The position numbers and the translations under genes are program-made. A stretch of DNA of 64,000 bases, taken from Micropterus salmoides. Its lineage: Eukaryota > Chordata > Actinopteri > Centrarchiformes > Centrarchidae. Shown one piece after another: positions 27,166 through 39,431 of the stretch (position 1 is its first letter; every line of letters starts with the position of its first letter). Where the stretch lies: positions 682,001 through 746,000 of the forward strand of contig NW_024041150.1 in the NCBI RefSeq assembly GCF_014851395.1, given 5' to 3'. The notes beneath the pieces are model-generated. The model ran no database searches. It was not told the DNA's origin and saw nothing but the letters and a program-made list of their open reading frames with translations.

Positions 27166-30100
27166 AAACGAATTGGCTGGATTCCACATCAAAGACCAAG
27201 AGCTTGAACTAGTATATTATCCTGAACATTAGCCGAAAATGTAATTTGAAAGTTGTAATCCGTTTGTTTCTATCTGCAGTGTAAAATCAAAAGAGATTAG
27301 TTTGTTTAAACTATGCTGAGTTAGGACAAAGCATGTTTTCTGACTTCTAGAAAAACTCAAGAATTGGGTAGAAGATTATTTGAGGCCACTGTATAAACTG
27401 GGACTGTGCGAGTATCCTCCAGGAGTCAGCCACCTTTTACATGAGAACACATTTAACAACAACACAAAGTGTGAAAATGACACCTGTTGGGTATCTGGAG
27501 AATAGACCGTTTTCTCACCCTATATCCTATGGGCTTGATATAGAGCACATGTAGGCGAGTGAGTGGTAAATAGGGTAGGGGAGCAATAAAATGCAAAGAT
27601 GCTGTTGAGAACTATATCTAAACTACTGAAAAGAAAGAAATGAATATAAGATTGGTGTCTGTTGGATTTATTTTCAATGTAGAATAAAGGTTCCCCCCCC
27701 CAAAAACATTCTGTTCGAGTATTTTCCAAAAGGAAAACTGTCGTCCTTTCAAAGCTCTACAAGTACCTGTTGTAATTATTAACACCTTGTGTTTAATTGC
27801 TATGCTATCAAGCATTTTATGTGTAACAGTTTTCTCAATTAAATAATCATTTTTCAGTGAATCTCAAAGTTGCACAAATGTAATTTTTACAAGCCACTCA
27901 GCGTGATATTGCCTTGCACACTGATCTTTTTTGTCATGGTCAGGGGCTTTTATGAAAATAAATAAAGCTGCATCAATTTATTAAACGAGTAAGCCAGTGA
28001 CATGTCTTCACATTTCCACTCTGCATGTTCAATAATTCCACTGTTCACGACATGAAGCAAACAGACTTTTCAACCGCATGTTAACTGACAGATATAAATA
28101 TAAATCCACTGCTTGGCGACAATATTGGACATGTAGCCAATCCATCAATTGAATTCCAATCAGCGTCCAACATGTTTCCCATTTAGTAGGTTAAAGGATC
28201 AACATCAACACTGAAGCGGTTTCTAAACTAAACATATGCCTGTTTTGGTACATTTATAGAGAACATCTAGTTGAAAATCAAACCAGTAACAGCATCAAAA
28301 TGTAAACAACATTAGGCTCCTGCTGCAGAGTGAACGTAACACATTTCTGTAGAATGTTAAGTATGTGTTTCTTTCTCTCATGTCCAATCACCAGTAAGAT
28401 GGTAACAGCCAAAATGAGGCTTAAATACCTTTAGCCATGACTGAATCAGCCTTAAGCACACACACAATCAACTATAATTATGTTTGTACACAAATACACC
28501 CTCGCTAAAGCACAACAAAATAACACACACAGAGGTGCATATGCAGTCAGATACACACACACACACACACACAGAGTTGTCTAAAATAGTGCAGTGTGCA
28601 GCCTTGCCTGTGTGTCTGCAGTTAGAGGTGTTCATACTTTATAAGGGGGAAAAGGTCTCATTCTGTCGTCTCGCTCCATGCCTTTAATTTTGCACGCTCT
28701 TGCAATCTTTGTGTAAGTTCAAACGGATTTTTAGTTTTGTGTTTCTGTTGTTTTCGATATGTCTTTATATGCATGTGTGTGCTTCCTGTGGGTGGCCCAG
28801 CTCTCGGCGAATATTCCCTTTCTGTTTGTGGGTCAGCATGTTCAACAACAGAATTGTCTTTCGACTCCAGACCTCTCAGAACTGCTGCCTCAGCTCAATG
28901 TTTGAGACTGCAGACTCTCACTGTGGCCACCACAAGCTGTATTACCGTACTTCTCCCAAATGTGCAATGTTTCAGTTTACAAATGCTCTTCGTGACATAC
29001 ATTAATGTAAACATCATGCCCGCTGAGAGACGGAGATCGCTTAAAGGTTTAAGGAGCGAGCTTGTGGTTTCAAAAGTTGTGGTTTGAATTTGCGGCTGGG
29101 TAAATCATAAGAGAAATACAATTTCCTCCTTTGAATATTTACTCTGTTTTCTCTTTTAAACATAATGATACTCTAAACGGTCATGTCTTTGTTTGATTAT
29201 CAGTTTACCCATGACCTGAAAGCCCTCACTATATATTACTTTAGTCTGGGGGGCATGTTGACAGCTAGCCAGTTAGAGTAAACAAGGACATGTCAAAGCA
29301 CCAGTGAAGACAGCATTAAAACTGCATGAGAAAGGCAAGACTTCAAATCTTTTTTTAAACGTGTGTCATTGAAAATTTGATACAGATGAGATGATGTTGA
29401 AATCAGTTCAAGTTGGATGGATATGGATCAGAAAATATCAGAGGTATGCTTTAAATTATGGAATTAATCTAAGAATTAAATGATCACACACCAAGACCTC
29501 TGACAAAACTACCAAATTTATTGTATCAAACAGTTTGTTTACTTAAAACAATTATGACTCAGACCATTTTGGGAGTTTTGGACAGCAATTAAACTGGGTT
29601 GTACCAATCTCTCACAGTAGGGGGGGTGACGCAGCTTCACAATGACCCTTCTGACACCAAACTGGTGTGGTCCGAATAAACTGACAGTTGTTTTACACTT
29701 GCCTTCCTTTAACCAATTACTTCAAAACCAAACTGCTCCAGTGACAGAAACTCAAATGACATTGGGAGTAAGTAACAACATATGAAAGGGAGTTCTTGGC
29801 ACTGTTGTTGATGTACGGTAAGCGCCTAAAGTAAACCAATCATCTTGCATATTATTACTTTAATTCAATGTCTGATCCAACATTTGGAATTTTAACAAAA
29901 AAATTTACTTTACAGTTGTTTTGATATATTTATATTTTTTTAATCGAAACCAAAAACGTCCCCTAAAACCTAAGCAAGAAAAAAATAAATTGTTTAAAAA
30001 GTGAAGACCTAATGTTTTCTGGTCCAGTCATTTTCTGGAATGGAAATTGGTGGAACAGTTTTATCCTCACTCAGCACCGGTGAGAAAGGTGAGTGCGCAT

Positions 30101-30370
30101 AGAGGCTTTAAAAAACCATGAAATTCCTCTGTCTTTGAAGAGGAGAAACAAATCAATCCCTCTTTTAGTTCTTAGCATTGCCTCGCTGTCCCTTGCACTT
30201 GCAGGCTCTGGCATGGACTTAAAAAACAAATAAACTAAAAAAGATATGGGGAGGAGTTGGTGTGCACTTAGAATTTTAAATACATGCAAAGACTGACTCA
30301 TTTATTGAAACTAATTTTAATCTCTCTATATACCAGCAGGCACCCTGAAATGAAGGGACTGTGTGCAAAA
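27164..30370. other. Gene-free DNA
   Basis: AT-rich unique sequence with a short CA array at 28554-28573 and a C run near 27692-27700. The 101- and 116-codon overlapping plus-strand frames at 28.70-29.09 kb are in different frames of the same sequence and show no domain, so neither is called. Confidence 0.5.
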
Positions 30371-30620
30371 AAAGGGCTGCAGTTGTTTACATGTTCATTC
30401 ATTATGGCCAAAAATACTCTCTAATTACATTTGACAACCTGCCCTTTATCTTAATCTAATTATGTCATTTTGCATTCAAAGTAATAAAGGCCTGCTGAAT
30501 GCCATAATGAAAATGTGTATTATCATCTACTGTTCACCACTGAATGAAAGCCCCTGCTGTCCCTCTTACAAATGAGCACTATATCAGAGCTTTTCAAACC
30601 TCTGCCATTAATGCCCCAAA
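30371..30620. promoter_or_regulatory. Candidate conserved noncoding element (upstream of the putative promoter)
   Basis: Unique sequence of about 250 bp with many homeodomain-type words (taattaca, ctaattatg, cattaat, ccataatg) and no low-complexity or repeat signature, lying about 1 kb upstream of the CCAAT-box cluster. The call rests on texture and location. Conservation could not be tested. Confidence 0.35.
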
Positions 30621-31380
30621 ATGCATCCAGAAATGTACAAAAGGGAGTGCTTTGAATTTTGAAATATTTAAAATTGACATCAGACATTGTTTTTTTTTAA
30701 GGTTTCCTGTCTAAGGCAAAACTATATAATTTATAAATGATTTATGTTGTATTATCCTAAATGCGGTTTTGTTTACACTTTCAAAACTGTGCAACTCAAA
30801 TTACTTCTCTATTTAGACAGCACTTCTAATAGGCTATGGTGAATAATGTCTTCTGGCAACAGCAGACACTACAACGTTTGGACTTTAGAGCCACTTTAAT
30901 CTGATCTGCTCGTTTAGAAAAATCTGGGGTTTTCTGAAAAACATCAAATTATGTCACTAAAACTTTGTATCAGTCAGCCTTTCAGGAGCCAAGAACTAAA
31001 GACTTGCTTCATCCAAATAGTTCCTGAAAGTGCACATAAGAATAAAACATTAAGAACAAGAACCCGTTCAAGTGTCTTTTGTTAATCAATGTACAATGTA
31101 GTGAGGAAGTAATGGCCATTAGTGCAACAAATTTCAAATGAAAGCTTTATAAGCCTCAGCAGCTCTGAAAAGACACATTTAGGTAGCGAATGAGTCAGGT
31201 TCTGACCCAAAAGAGTCAAGCAGCACACCAAATAATACATGAAAATATATTTTAAAAATGTTGCTGTAGTGAATACTGTTACAAGACATAAATGGAGGGA
31301 GTCATGAACCATCTGTTTCACCTGACTGCAATGATGATGAGATCTGCCTTTTTTCAAGAGTTTTGTACTCCTCTTCTATC

Positions 31381-31620
31381 ATTGGCCAGGATATATTTTA
31401 AATGGGACTTTTATTCAGCTAATCACCTCTCAGAAAGAAGGGTCTTCCACAGCCGTCCCGCCCTCAACACTCCCCTCCTATCCCCTCATTGGATGCCAAT
31501 GAGATTCTAAGTCTGCTCTGGCAGTGGTTGGACAGCGCTCTCAGCCAATGAGGAAAGAGCAACTGTTGCATTCATGTAGCCCTCCTGCAGGGCTCCTTCT
31601 TCTGCTGCTGCCTCTCAGTC
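31381..31620 (+). promoter_or_regulatory. Candidate proximal promoter with four CCAAT-type boxes
   Basis: CCAAT or ATTGG pentamers, the core of NF-Y sites, lie at 31381-31385, 31488-31492, 31496-31500 and 31545-31549. The middle two form a 17-bp palindrome, 'tcattggatgccaatga', at 31486-31502. A GC-rich 'ccgtcccgccc' word lies near 31453. A 'ctcagtcagg' initiator-like word sits near 31614. Multiple CCAAT boxes within 170 bp, 0.5-1 kb upstream of a CpG-rich first exon, are typical of vertebrate promoters. The transcription start cannot be fixed. It may lie here or in the CT-rich block at 32013-32060. Confidence 0.5.
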
Positions 31621-32012
31621 AGGATTTAGATCTGAGACTGCAATGGTGTGCAGTGTCACAATGGGGACATAATGTGACCTGAGCTCTTCAGTATTAGGCC
31701 TAGCCTATAAACCAGACATATTGCAGCACAAGTGCTTTTTACAAACACAAATATATTGTTTTACTGTAGTCTATATTTATGAGATGTGTGGATTTCAAAG
31801 GTTCTGACATTTTGTTGCACTAGATCATTTATTTGTCCTCTGTGGTGCCAGAACTTATTCCCACAGTCCCATGACAGACAATTTAAATAGAATCCTAATA
31901 ACCAAAATATTAAATGATTACTAGGCTATAGCAAGACACAATATACAGAGGGGACAGAAAGTGTGAGAGAGAGGATTACTCTAGTTTCCAACGCCCTCCA
32001 TCGGCAGCGACA

Positions 32013-32040
32013 TCTCTCTCTCTCTCTCTCTCTCTCTCTC
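32013..32040. repeat. (TC)14 tract at the upstream edge of the putative first exon
   Basis: A short CT array followed by C-rich sequence ('cccccatctaccatcctcccccccctcccc'). CT/GA tracts are common in core promoters and 5' leaders of vertebrate genes. Confidence 0.9.
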
Positions 32041-32055
32041 CCCCCATCTACCATC

Positions 32056-32626
32056 CTCCCCCCCCTCCCCTCTCGTTGCTGCGCGCCCGTCCAGCTTCCC
32101 TCACTCCGCTTCCGAGGCTCTTGGAGGGAGGACGGATAAACGCCGCTGACGGTACCGGATTTGATACCAGAGGGAGGGAGGGATGCCACGGTGATTTCCC
32201 TCTTTTCTCTCCCGACACCCACCTCCTTACAACAAACACCACTTAATTCTCCTTATCAAGACGCACTACTGCTCTGTCTATCTTTTTTTTTTTTACCCTC
32301 TATTTTTTCTACTCATCTTTGAACCCGCATGGTTGGTTAGGTATTTTTGCCTCTGCGCTCCAGCGGATAAAACATAGGAGAGAGAACATTTTGGGTTTGA
32401 GGAGAACTGACTAGGCTCTGCTTTATTTTGTTTTTTTTCCCCATCTCTACTCAAAGCGCACAAAAACAGAAAAACTGGGTTTTCAATCAGTGGATGTGTT
32501 GGACATCTGAGGAAAGAGAGAAAAGAAGCAATACTAGTTGAGACAAGTGATCGTTTTCGCCTGGCTTGTATGTATTGGGGAAATTTCCTTGGAGAGACGG
32601 ACTGCGCACGGACACTCACTTACAAG
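32056..32626 (+). other. Putative first exon (mostly 5' untranslated) with a strong splice donor
   Basis: The 3' boundary reads 'acttacaag|gtaaggac', matching the metazoan donor consensus (AAG before GTAAG), with the intron starting at 32627. The 5' boundary is unknown; the start given is nominal, near the C-rich block. The sequence is CpG-containing and not repetitive. It holds short upstream ATGs: 32183 (3 codons), 32329 (3 codons) and 32494 (15 codons to TGA at 32539-32541). The ATG at 32570 stays open for exactly 19 codons to the donor (MYWGNFLGETDCARTLTYK, phase 0), so it could be a real start, but its context is weak (T at -3) and the peptide is not recognised. I therefore favour a mainly untranslated exon with the main start in a later exon outside the window. 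The gene is unidentified. Confidence 0.5.
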
Positions 32627-33790
32627 GTAAGGACCGCTCGAGTTAAATAACTGGGATTTTGCTGTTGTTACCTCAACACAGTCCCATCATCTCTTTTCAA
32701 TCCCCAGTCTGTTTCTTTCTCACCCTTCCCGTCCGTGCGTCTCCTTCTGCAGAGGCTTTAATGAGCGTAAAAACAGGCGAGAAGGAACGAAGTGAAATGT
32801 TTCGGTTCCCGGGATGCTGGGGAGATTGTGGTTCGGTTCGGGATGAATCCAAACGCAGGGTTGTCACACAAACTGCATATAAATTTTAAAAAGGTCACTG
32901 TGAGAGGATGTCGGAGTTCGTTATGTTCGAGCACATAAGTAATAAGCCACGAAACCCCCATAGGGCCGTTGCGCATTAGCGATGGTAACAAAATATGAAG
33001 ACTTGGGGTATTTGTTGTGCTGCGGGCTGTAACAGTGCAGACTTTCTTTGGCCCTCGGAGCCACTGAATGACGGTTGGGTTTCCACATAACACAGACAGT
33101 ATTTTTTTCACATTTAAAGTAAATCGGCGTGTGTCTGCATATTTGCGCTAGTTTGGTGTGTGCGTGATCGTGCATTTGTGTGCGCATCGGACAGTGTGCG
33201 TGTCTGGCCACGTATATGGGGGCTAATCTCTACGAAGGCTCTCTTTCGCTGTCTCGGTGCCTCCCGGCGTCCCTGCGTAACGGCGACGCACAACTTTTAC
33301 TTCGGATCGCCGTCAACACAGACTTGTTGTGTGTGTGTGTTTGTTGTGTGCGTGTGTGTGTGTTTTACGGTCAAATCGCAAATTCGCTAGCGGAAAAATA
33401 AACCATTCAATCATTCAAGAGACAAACAGTCGTTACTTTAGGAGAGACAGCTGGATTTGCATTTATTTGTCATAAAGGCCTGTTTCATCCAGAAATTCAT
33501 TCAGTCAATAACTACACTACAGTCTAGAGAATTGAAATGTGAACCCCTAAAGACACCATACGTTTTAGTATTCAGTCCATTTGAATATTTCAACCGGAGC
33601 TGCGTCCTTGCCCGTGCCGTGTGCGCCAGCGCCTGTGAAACTACATAAAAATTGCATACAGATCACTTGCCCGTAGGCTCATTCAGGCTCATTCTGCACT
33701 CAATTAGGCGCGTGCGTTTGGCTTATCGCCCCTGTAGGCTCACAGATCATTTTTTAATTGTTGCACGGACCGAAATCTACTGAAAACGTG
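32060..33790. promoter_or_regulatory. CpG-rich region around the putative first exon
   Basis: CpG dinucleotides are clearly denser here than elsewhere, notably 32075-32190, 33150-33320 ('cctcccggcgtccctgcgtaacggcgacgc') and 33595-33640. In an otherwise CpG-poor vertebrate window this is the signature of a CpG island-type promoter. Frames inside it (76-117 codons on both strands) are by-products of the higher GC content. The island borders are estimates by eye. Confidence 0.55.
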
Positions 33791-36444
33791 TCCTCGCTGG
33801 TTGAGTTTGAGTATGCTGGTCTGACATGAACGGAGTACTGTGCAATAGCTGAGTGGTTTTCAATGGACCCTAGTCTAAAGTGAGATATCGGTGTATAATT
33901 TGGGCAGCTGCAATTCTGCTGCGTTTTCAACGGGGGAGCAGAGAGAAGGAGAGAGAGGCGTTGACTGTAGGGCTGTACAGTCTTTGGTATTCATGGCACA
34001 GCTCAAGATTGCTGCTCTCAAGTAAGCAATAATCTCTCTCCCTCTCCACCTCTCTCTCCTTCTGTCTCCCACACTGTTGCTCTATGAAATGTCTCCCCAC
34101 TCTCCCCCACCTCCTCTTCCTTCCCTCCCCCTTTGCACCCCCCCACTCCTCTTCCTCACCTTCTCCCTGGGTCTCTCCATCTCTCCTCACCTCACACTCC
34201 CTGACTCTCTCGCTCTCTTTCTTCAGTCTTGTGGGAGCCATTGAGAAAATCATTTGCTGTTGTTGTCTTTTATTTGACAGGGGCTTCTTACCAGCCAGGA
34301 TTGGCTGCTATGCAGTGCTGTTTCTTGCAGAGCCTTTTTAAAAAAGAAGTCTGCAGCAAACAATAGAGTGAGAGATGCACAAAGAGAGCTCCTTGAGAGG
34401 TCCAGTTTGTTAAATAGAAAAAAGGGTTTGTAACTTCTTGTGTTACATTCTCACAGGCGAAAAGCTTTTTTTGATTCCACTCTAGTTTCCAGTGTTGCAA
34501 CAGTGTTGTTGTCATTTTCCGCCACATTTCTTTATTATGTGGTTACTTCTCAGACAGCGATCCACCGTTTATTTTTGCCCCTTGCATTTTGCTAATGAGC
34601 CTACAGACCAGTCGGCATTGCAGAGAAGAAAAGCAGAATTCCATTTTTTCCTCTGGTGAGTTTACATTGTGGTTCAGTGGCCACTTAAAAGGCACATCAC
34701 AACAAAAGAATGTCTCCAATATCCTAGTATTGAATGGCTGTTTCTTGTATTCTCTCCATGACTTGGCTTAACAGTCTGATTGTGGCTCAACAAAATGGTG
34801 TTTTTTTTTTTGCAAACAGCACCACAGTTGTGTCCAATTTGTGCTTTTGGGTGTTTGCTTGATTCACTAATTAATTCTTCTAGCTACTGTATTTCAGTCA
34901 CATAGTAATACAGTTTGATTAGACGAAAGGATCGAAAGGATCAAGAAGAAAGAAAGAGGAGGCAGAGAGAAAATAAGGGGAAAGTGGAGAGGAGAAACAA
35001 CAGGGCAGGCGATCGGAGGAGCAGGGCTAAGAGGAAAAAGAGCATGATTCCTATCAGAATATGAGGAGGAGGCGGGGGAGGAGAGGAGGGCAGCATGACT
35101 TCTATCAGCAGTGTCTTTCGGCTTACTCTTTTATGAGGGCCACTGCTGAAACGAGACCTGCAGCCAGAAACTGCTCGTCTTCACTTAGCTGTCTCAGGAA
35201 CGAACATTAGCTCGCTTTTCACTTCCCACAAAAGTGTGGGTCTATGTCTGGGAAAGTGATTGTATACTTTAAAAGCAGGACAGAAACACAGAATCCCCTT
35301 GTACCAGTACATCTTTGTGCTATTTAGGGTGAGCGGTATACAGAAACCTGGCTTGGATGACAGATGAAAGCGGGGTGGGTGAGGTATCAGATTTTTCACT
35401 GATGTTCAGCCAAGAAATTGCACAGAAGCTGACACAGAAATGTCGTCAGATTTGTTGGAGCCATCGTAGAGGTTTCAGGATCTGGCATTGGAAATACAGT
35501 GCTTCATGGCTGTGTTACTTATAGATACAATTAAATCTGTGAACAAGTATGTTCCTGAAGCAATGTCTGAAAAGACACAAATAGTGGATGATGAGAACCG
35601 CACACTCAAACCAAGGTTACAGATTATGCCGTGTCTGAGGAGACATTCTTGGGAGTACACAATAAGTGCTTAATAGAGAGCCACCTGATTAAAAAGATCA
35701 TCCTTTAGCAAACCATTTCAAATGTTAATGTTCTTCTGGCTTTGCAGACAAAACAAAACATGTACAGATGAGAGTTTTGTGCACATTAAACACTCAAAGA
35801 TATGCTTATGTCATGCCTTTTACTTGTAAGTCTGACTTTGACTGGCTGTGAGCAAGATTTTATGGCCAAAGTTATTATTTCCACATTCTTGAAATATGAT
35901 GGATTGAATTTCGAAGAAAAACTGAAAAAAAAAAAAAAACTTGTCTACTGGAATGGGTTTAAAGGCAACTGAATCCAAACACTGCTGACGTAGCTCACCA
36001 GGGGGGCAGCGAGATAGAGGGATTAATTTATTACACTGTAATCGTTATATTTATATTTAATTAGGAACCAGCTGCTCTTTCTCATAAGCCGTAGCATTGT
36101 AAACTAGTTTCTTTGAAACTGTAAAATAGGGAAACTGAAACATTAAACAGAGGGAGATGTTGAAGAAGAAGAGACTGAATTTGAAAGGAAGACAGAAAGA
36201 CAAGTAAGGAGGGGAATGAATGAGAGAGGGACTCAACATTTTCCCGGTGACGACAGAGGGAGCTGTTGGGCTTTGCTGCAGCAGCGACTTCTCTGCTCTC
36301 TCTTTTTTCATCATTCTGCTTTTTCTTCCAAATTTTTTCCATCTCTCTCTCTCTCTCTCTCTGAGAGGGTCAGTCAGAGAGATGGAGAGGTAGTTAGGCT
36401 CCCCAGGGATGCAGGATTCAATCTGTACGCCCCAAACACACACA

Positions 36445-36482
<38 letters not shown>

Positions 36483-38030
36483 CACAAAAAGTCTAGTCTG
36501 TCTGGATAAGCATGTCCACCGTGACTGGCTTCTGTTACCTTCAGATTCCCATTACCTCCCAAAGAGAGAGGGTGAGGGTGATAAACAGAAGGGGGGCAGC
36601 AGTAGAGAGGGGCTGGTGTTGAGGGAGAACTGACTTGATTTCTCCCTTTTGCCTCTGCACTATTTTGTTTTGCTTTTCCCCCAGTCCCTGGTCAATGGAT
36701 GCGATAGAAAGCAGAGTCAGAATAACTGACAACTGGTTAAACTTGGGCCCTCTCTCTCTCTCCCTCCCTCCCTCTGACTTTTTTATCTGCCTCACCCCCT
36801 TTCTGCACCCCATAGTTCTGCTTCAGCTCTTCATCTTTGTTTCCCCGCTCTCTTCTCCTTGTCTAGTCAAGACAACATATCTGGAAGCCAGGTAGATGTC
36901 ACACGGATTTATAATTTCCTGTGGCAGTACAGTGGGATTATACCTCTATAAATCTCCGGCCTCAACCAGATTAAGTGACAGAGTCAGTAATTAGTGTTTT
37001 TGACCTATAAACTCTTTACTTGCCCTAAAGAGAAAAAAAGACAGTAGCTGATTTATCTGCATTTAATGAGGGGTAAGGTGGATGTCGACATAATATCCTG
37101 GGTATTGGTGCAGGTGACGAGAACTGAGCCAGCACAGGTAGTTCACTGTTGTTGACACAGTCTCCTTGCAGTATTATGTCCTGGGTTTAGTTTCCTTCCT
37201 TTAAGCGTGGAGCTTGTATGTTTCTTTTTCTTGTGCTTGTGTGGTTTCACAAAGTCCTCAAGTGTTCTACATTCCTGTGACCTGAAAGTTATCGTACATA
37301 AACTGGAGAAGCCAAAATACCCACAAGTTCTACACATGACAAACAAGGTTTTAATAAATTGTGTCAACTTTATCGTTTAATCAAAACTAGAGTATGTTAG
37401 ACAGCGTGTTTCCTATTGTAAGCCATATTATCAATATATTTCCAAAACTAGTGTGCTCAGTGGCTTCAAAGTAAATGACTGTCCATCTGTCTTTTAAATT
37501 TTTTGAGAGTGTTTCCCTGTCTTCAATCTAAGACGTGCTGCGGTTTAATTCAATCCCTGTAGCCCTGACAAGGAGAAAGAATATGAATGAATTAAACAGC
37601 AAGCTAAAGTCAGTAAACTGGAACATGCTTTTCATATTTTGGGCACAGATACAAACCAGTAACAGCGTAATTCATTAACATGTCCCGCGCTCTCGTTATT
37701 TGATGAGGAAAGTCACATTGAAGTCGTTAAAGTCGTGTAAGCACAAGCTGGATGGATGCACATAAGGACTCGGAGACAGGAAAACAGCGCCACAAATAAC
37801 ACCAGAAAACAGCAACGACACAACTTAGAGCAATTAAAAAACGAAACGTGTGGCGGCGCAGAAACGCTGCCGCATCAGTTAAATGTTGACTTTTAAAGCT
37901 GATTTGGTTTTTATCACCTCTCACCCTGGAAACATAACGGCAGAAGCTGCAGCCGAAATGTGTTGGCTTTTATTATTAAATCTCTGTCGGTTGTTCTTGG
38001 TCAGTTAGTGTGACCTTTCCTCCCGTACAT
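33791..38030. other. Probable first intron, proximal part; no exon recognised
   Basis: Contains a pyrimidine-rich block at 34030-34230, a purine-rich block at 34925-35100 with a duplicated 'agcatga.t.ctatcag' word (near 35042 and 35093), an A run near 35924-35939, a short CT array near 36340-36362, and a CA array at 36435-36480. Several ATG-led short frames follow pyrimidine tracts (33993, 36696), but none has convincing coding content. Confidence 0.4.
36435..36480. repeat. (CA)n microsatellite
   Basis: About 22 CA units with one TC interruption near 36446. It explains the Thr-His and Cys-Val runs in the local frames. Confidence 0.93.
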
Positions 38031-38039
38031 TAGAGAGAG

Positions 38040-38290
38040 GGGAGTATGTGCAGAACAGGCGGTGTGGATTTACTGCCAGATTATGAGGCTCTGGTGTAAT
38101 TGTGATAACGGCGTAGGCTGGATCAATGTTAATTCAGGATTAATGAGCGATTCCATCGATTTCACCACTGATGATCAGAATGCAGTGTTGACAGGGATAT
38201 TGATCAGATTAGAATGAGAATTGATTACTCCGCATCGAGAGCGATATTGATCACAGCCTTTTCTTCCACGAATGCATGCATGTATGTGAA
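38040..38290. promoter_or_regulatory. Candidate conserved noncoding element in the probable intron
   Basis: About 250 bp of unique sequence packed with overlapping homeodomain/GATC-type words (gatcaatgttaattc, attaatgagcgatt, tgatcagat, gatattgatcac), immediately after a region with isolated CpGs. The repeated 'ttgatca' and 'attaat' words within 200 bp suggest clustered factor sites. Texture-based inference only. Confidence 0.4.
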
Positions 38291-38867
38291 ATCGAATTTA
38301 ATGCCAAGGTGTGTTTGCAGGTGTGTAGATTTGTATATGTGTGCATGTGCGTGAGATACAGGGAGCATCTCTGTGCAATCCAGTGTAATTTGTTTCCTGT
38401 GACAGTCGTTAGGCGCAGTCAGGTGGTTTGTGGTCTCATGACACTAGTCACATGAGAGGAAGAAAAGCAAGGTTGGGCTATTTTTTTTTCTAACAGCCAA
38501 TTTTAACTGCATTTTTGCTTTGGTAGACAGTATTCAGCAGGAAGAGACACTGAGAAACAGTGAAGGAGAAGGAAAGCGAAGGAATATGCGATGAAGGTCA
38601 AGTTAATCTCACATATTGAATTTCAGGAGGTACATTAGTTTGGTACAAAAACTGCTCCAGATTGGGGTCAGTGAATTTTTTGGGTTTGTTTTAATTGTAA
38701 TTAATAATTCACAGCTGAAAGGCTTCTGACTTTGACAGATTTTGTATGAAGTACAGTGGACTCAGTGAGAAAAAAAAGGAAGAAGGAAAGAGAGGCTAGT
38801 TTCTGTGTGCGGGTCAAGGAGAGATTTAATGAGTCGTTTGCTTCTCATTATTCAGGATAATAATTAA

Positions 38868-38869
<2 letters not shown>

Positions 38870-38921
<52 letters not shown>
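38870..38921. repeat. (GT)26 microsatellite
   Basis: Uninterrupted GT array of about 52 bp, flanked by unique sequence. Confidence 0.95.
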
Positions 38922-38922
<1 letters not shown>

Positions 38923-39328
38923 CATTTTCTCTTTGGAGCCACCAGTGAAGCGGTCATTCATAGCTGTCTCACCCCACTCTCTCTCTTTCTACTGTCTCTC
39001 CTCTCACCCACATCCCCATTTTCTGCAACCAAAGTACATTTTCATTATTGATTAACCTCTTGGATTATTTCTTTTCCAGCATTCAAATAATTTATAAAAT
39101 GTTTTGGTAAATACAAAAAAAACAAAAGGAGGTGACCTAAGGTGATGTCCTGAAATTTTTGGGGGTATTTCTTTTTAAATGTGATAAATAAATTATAATC
39201 ATTCTTGTTGACTGATTTTCAGTCTAGCATCTTCCATCTATTTCTCTTTCTCTCTGTCAACCCCATCCTTCTCTCTCCCTATATCATTTTTCTCCTCTAA
39301 GCTTGACAGTATGTGAATCTCACTCTCC

Positions 39329-39336
<8 letters not shown>

Positions 39337-39366
<30 letters not shown>
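39337..39366. repeat. (CA)15 microsatellite
   Basis: Uninterrupted CA array following a short CT tract. Confidence 0.93.
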
Positions 39367-39369
<3 letters not shown>

Positions 39370-39409
39370 TTTTGTGTGTGTTTGTAGACGGTGTGTTGTT
39401 GATTTGCAT

Positions 39410-39431
39410 AATTAACATGGTTATGTTAATT
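39410..39431. other. Perfect 9-bp inverted repeat with adjacent octamer-like site
   Basis: Arms aattaacat and atgttaatt are separated by 4 nt and preceded directly by 'atttgcat' (39402-39409), the POU octamer core. Such a palindrome could bind a dimeric homeodomain-class factor. Function is unproven. Confidence 0.6.

Noticed and set aside
33993..34022. Possible alternative first exon (ATG frame MAQLKIAAL followed by 'gtaagc')
   Set aside because: The ATG frame and donor-like word are short, the context is weak, and there is no separate promoter evidence. Indistinguishable from chance.
36057..36485. 142-codon minus-strand frame
   Set aside because: Starts in the CA array and crosses a CT array. 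No domain, and frames overlap on both strands.
36635..36760. Possible internal exon after the pyrimidine tract 'ttttgcttttcccccag'
   Set aside because: The following frame runs into a CT-rich stretch without a good donor and has no recognisable product.
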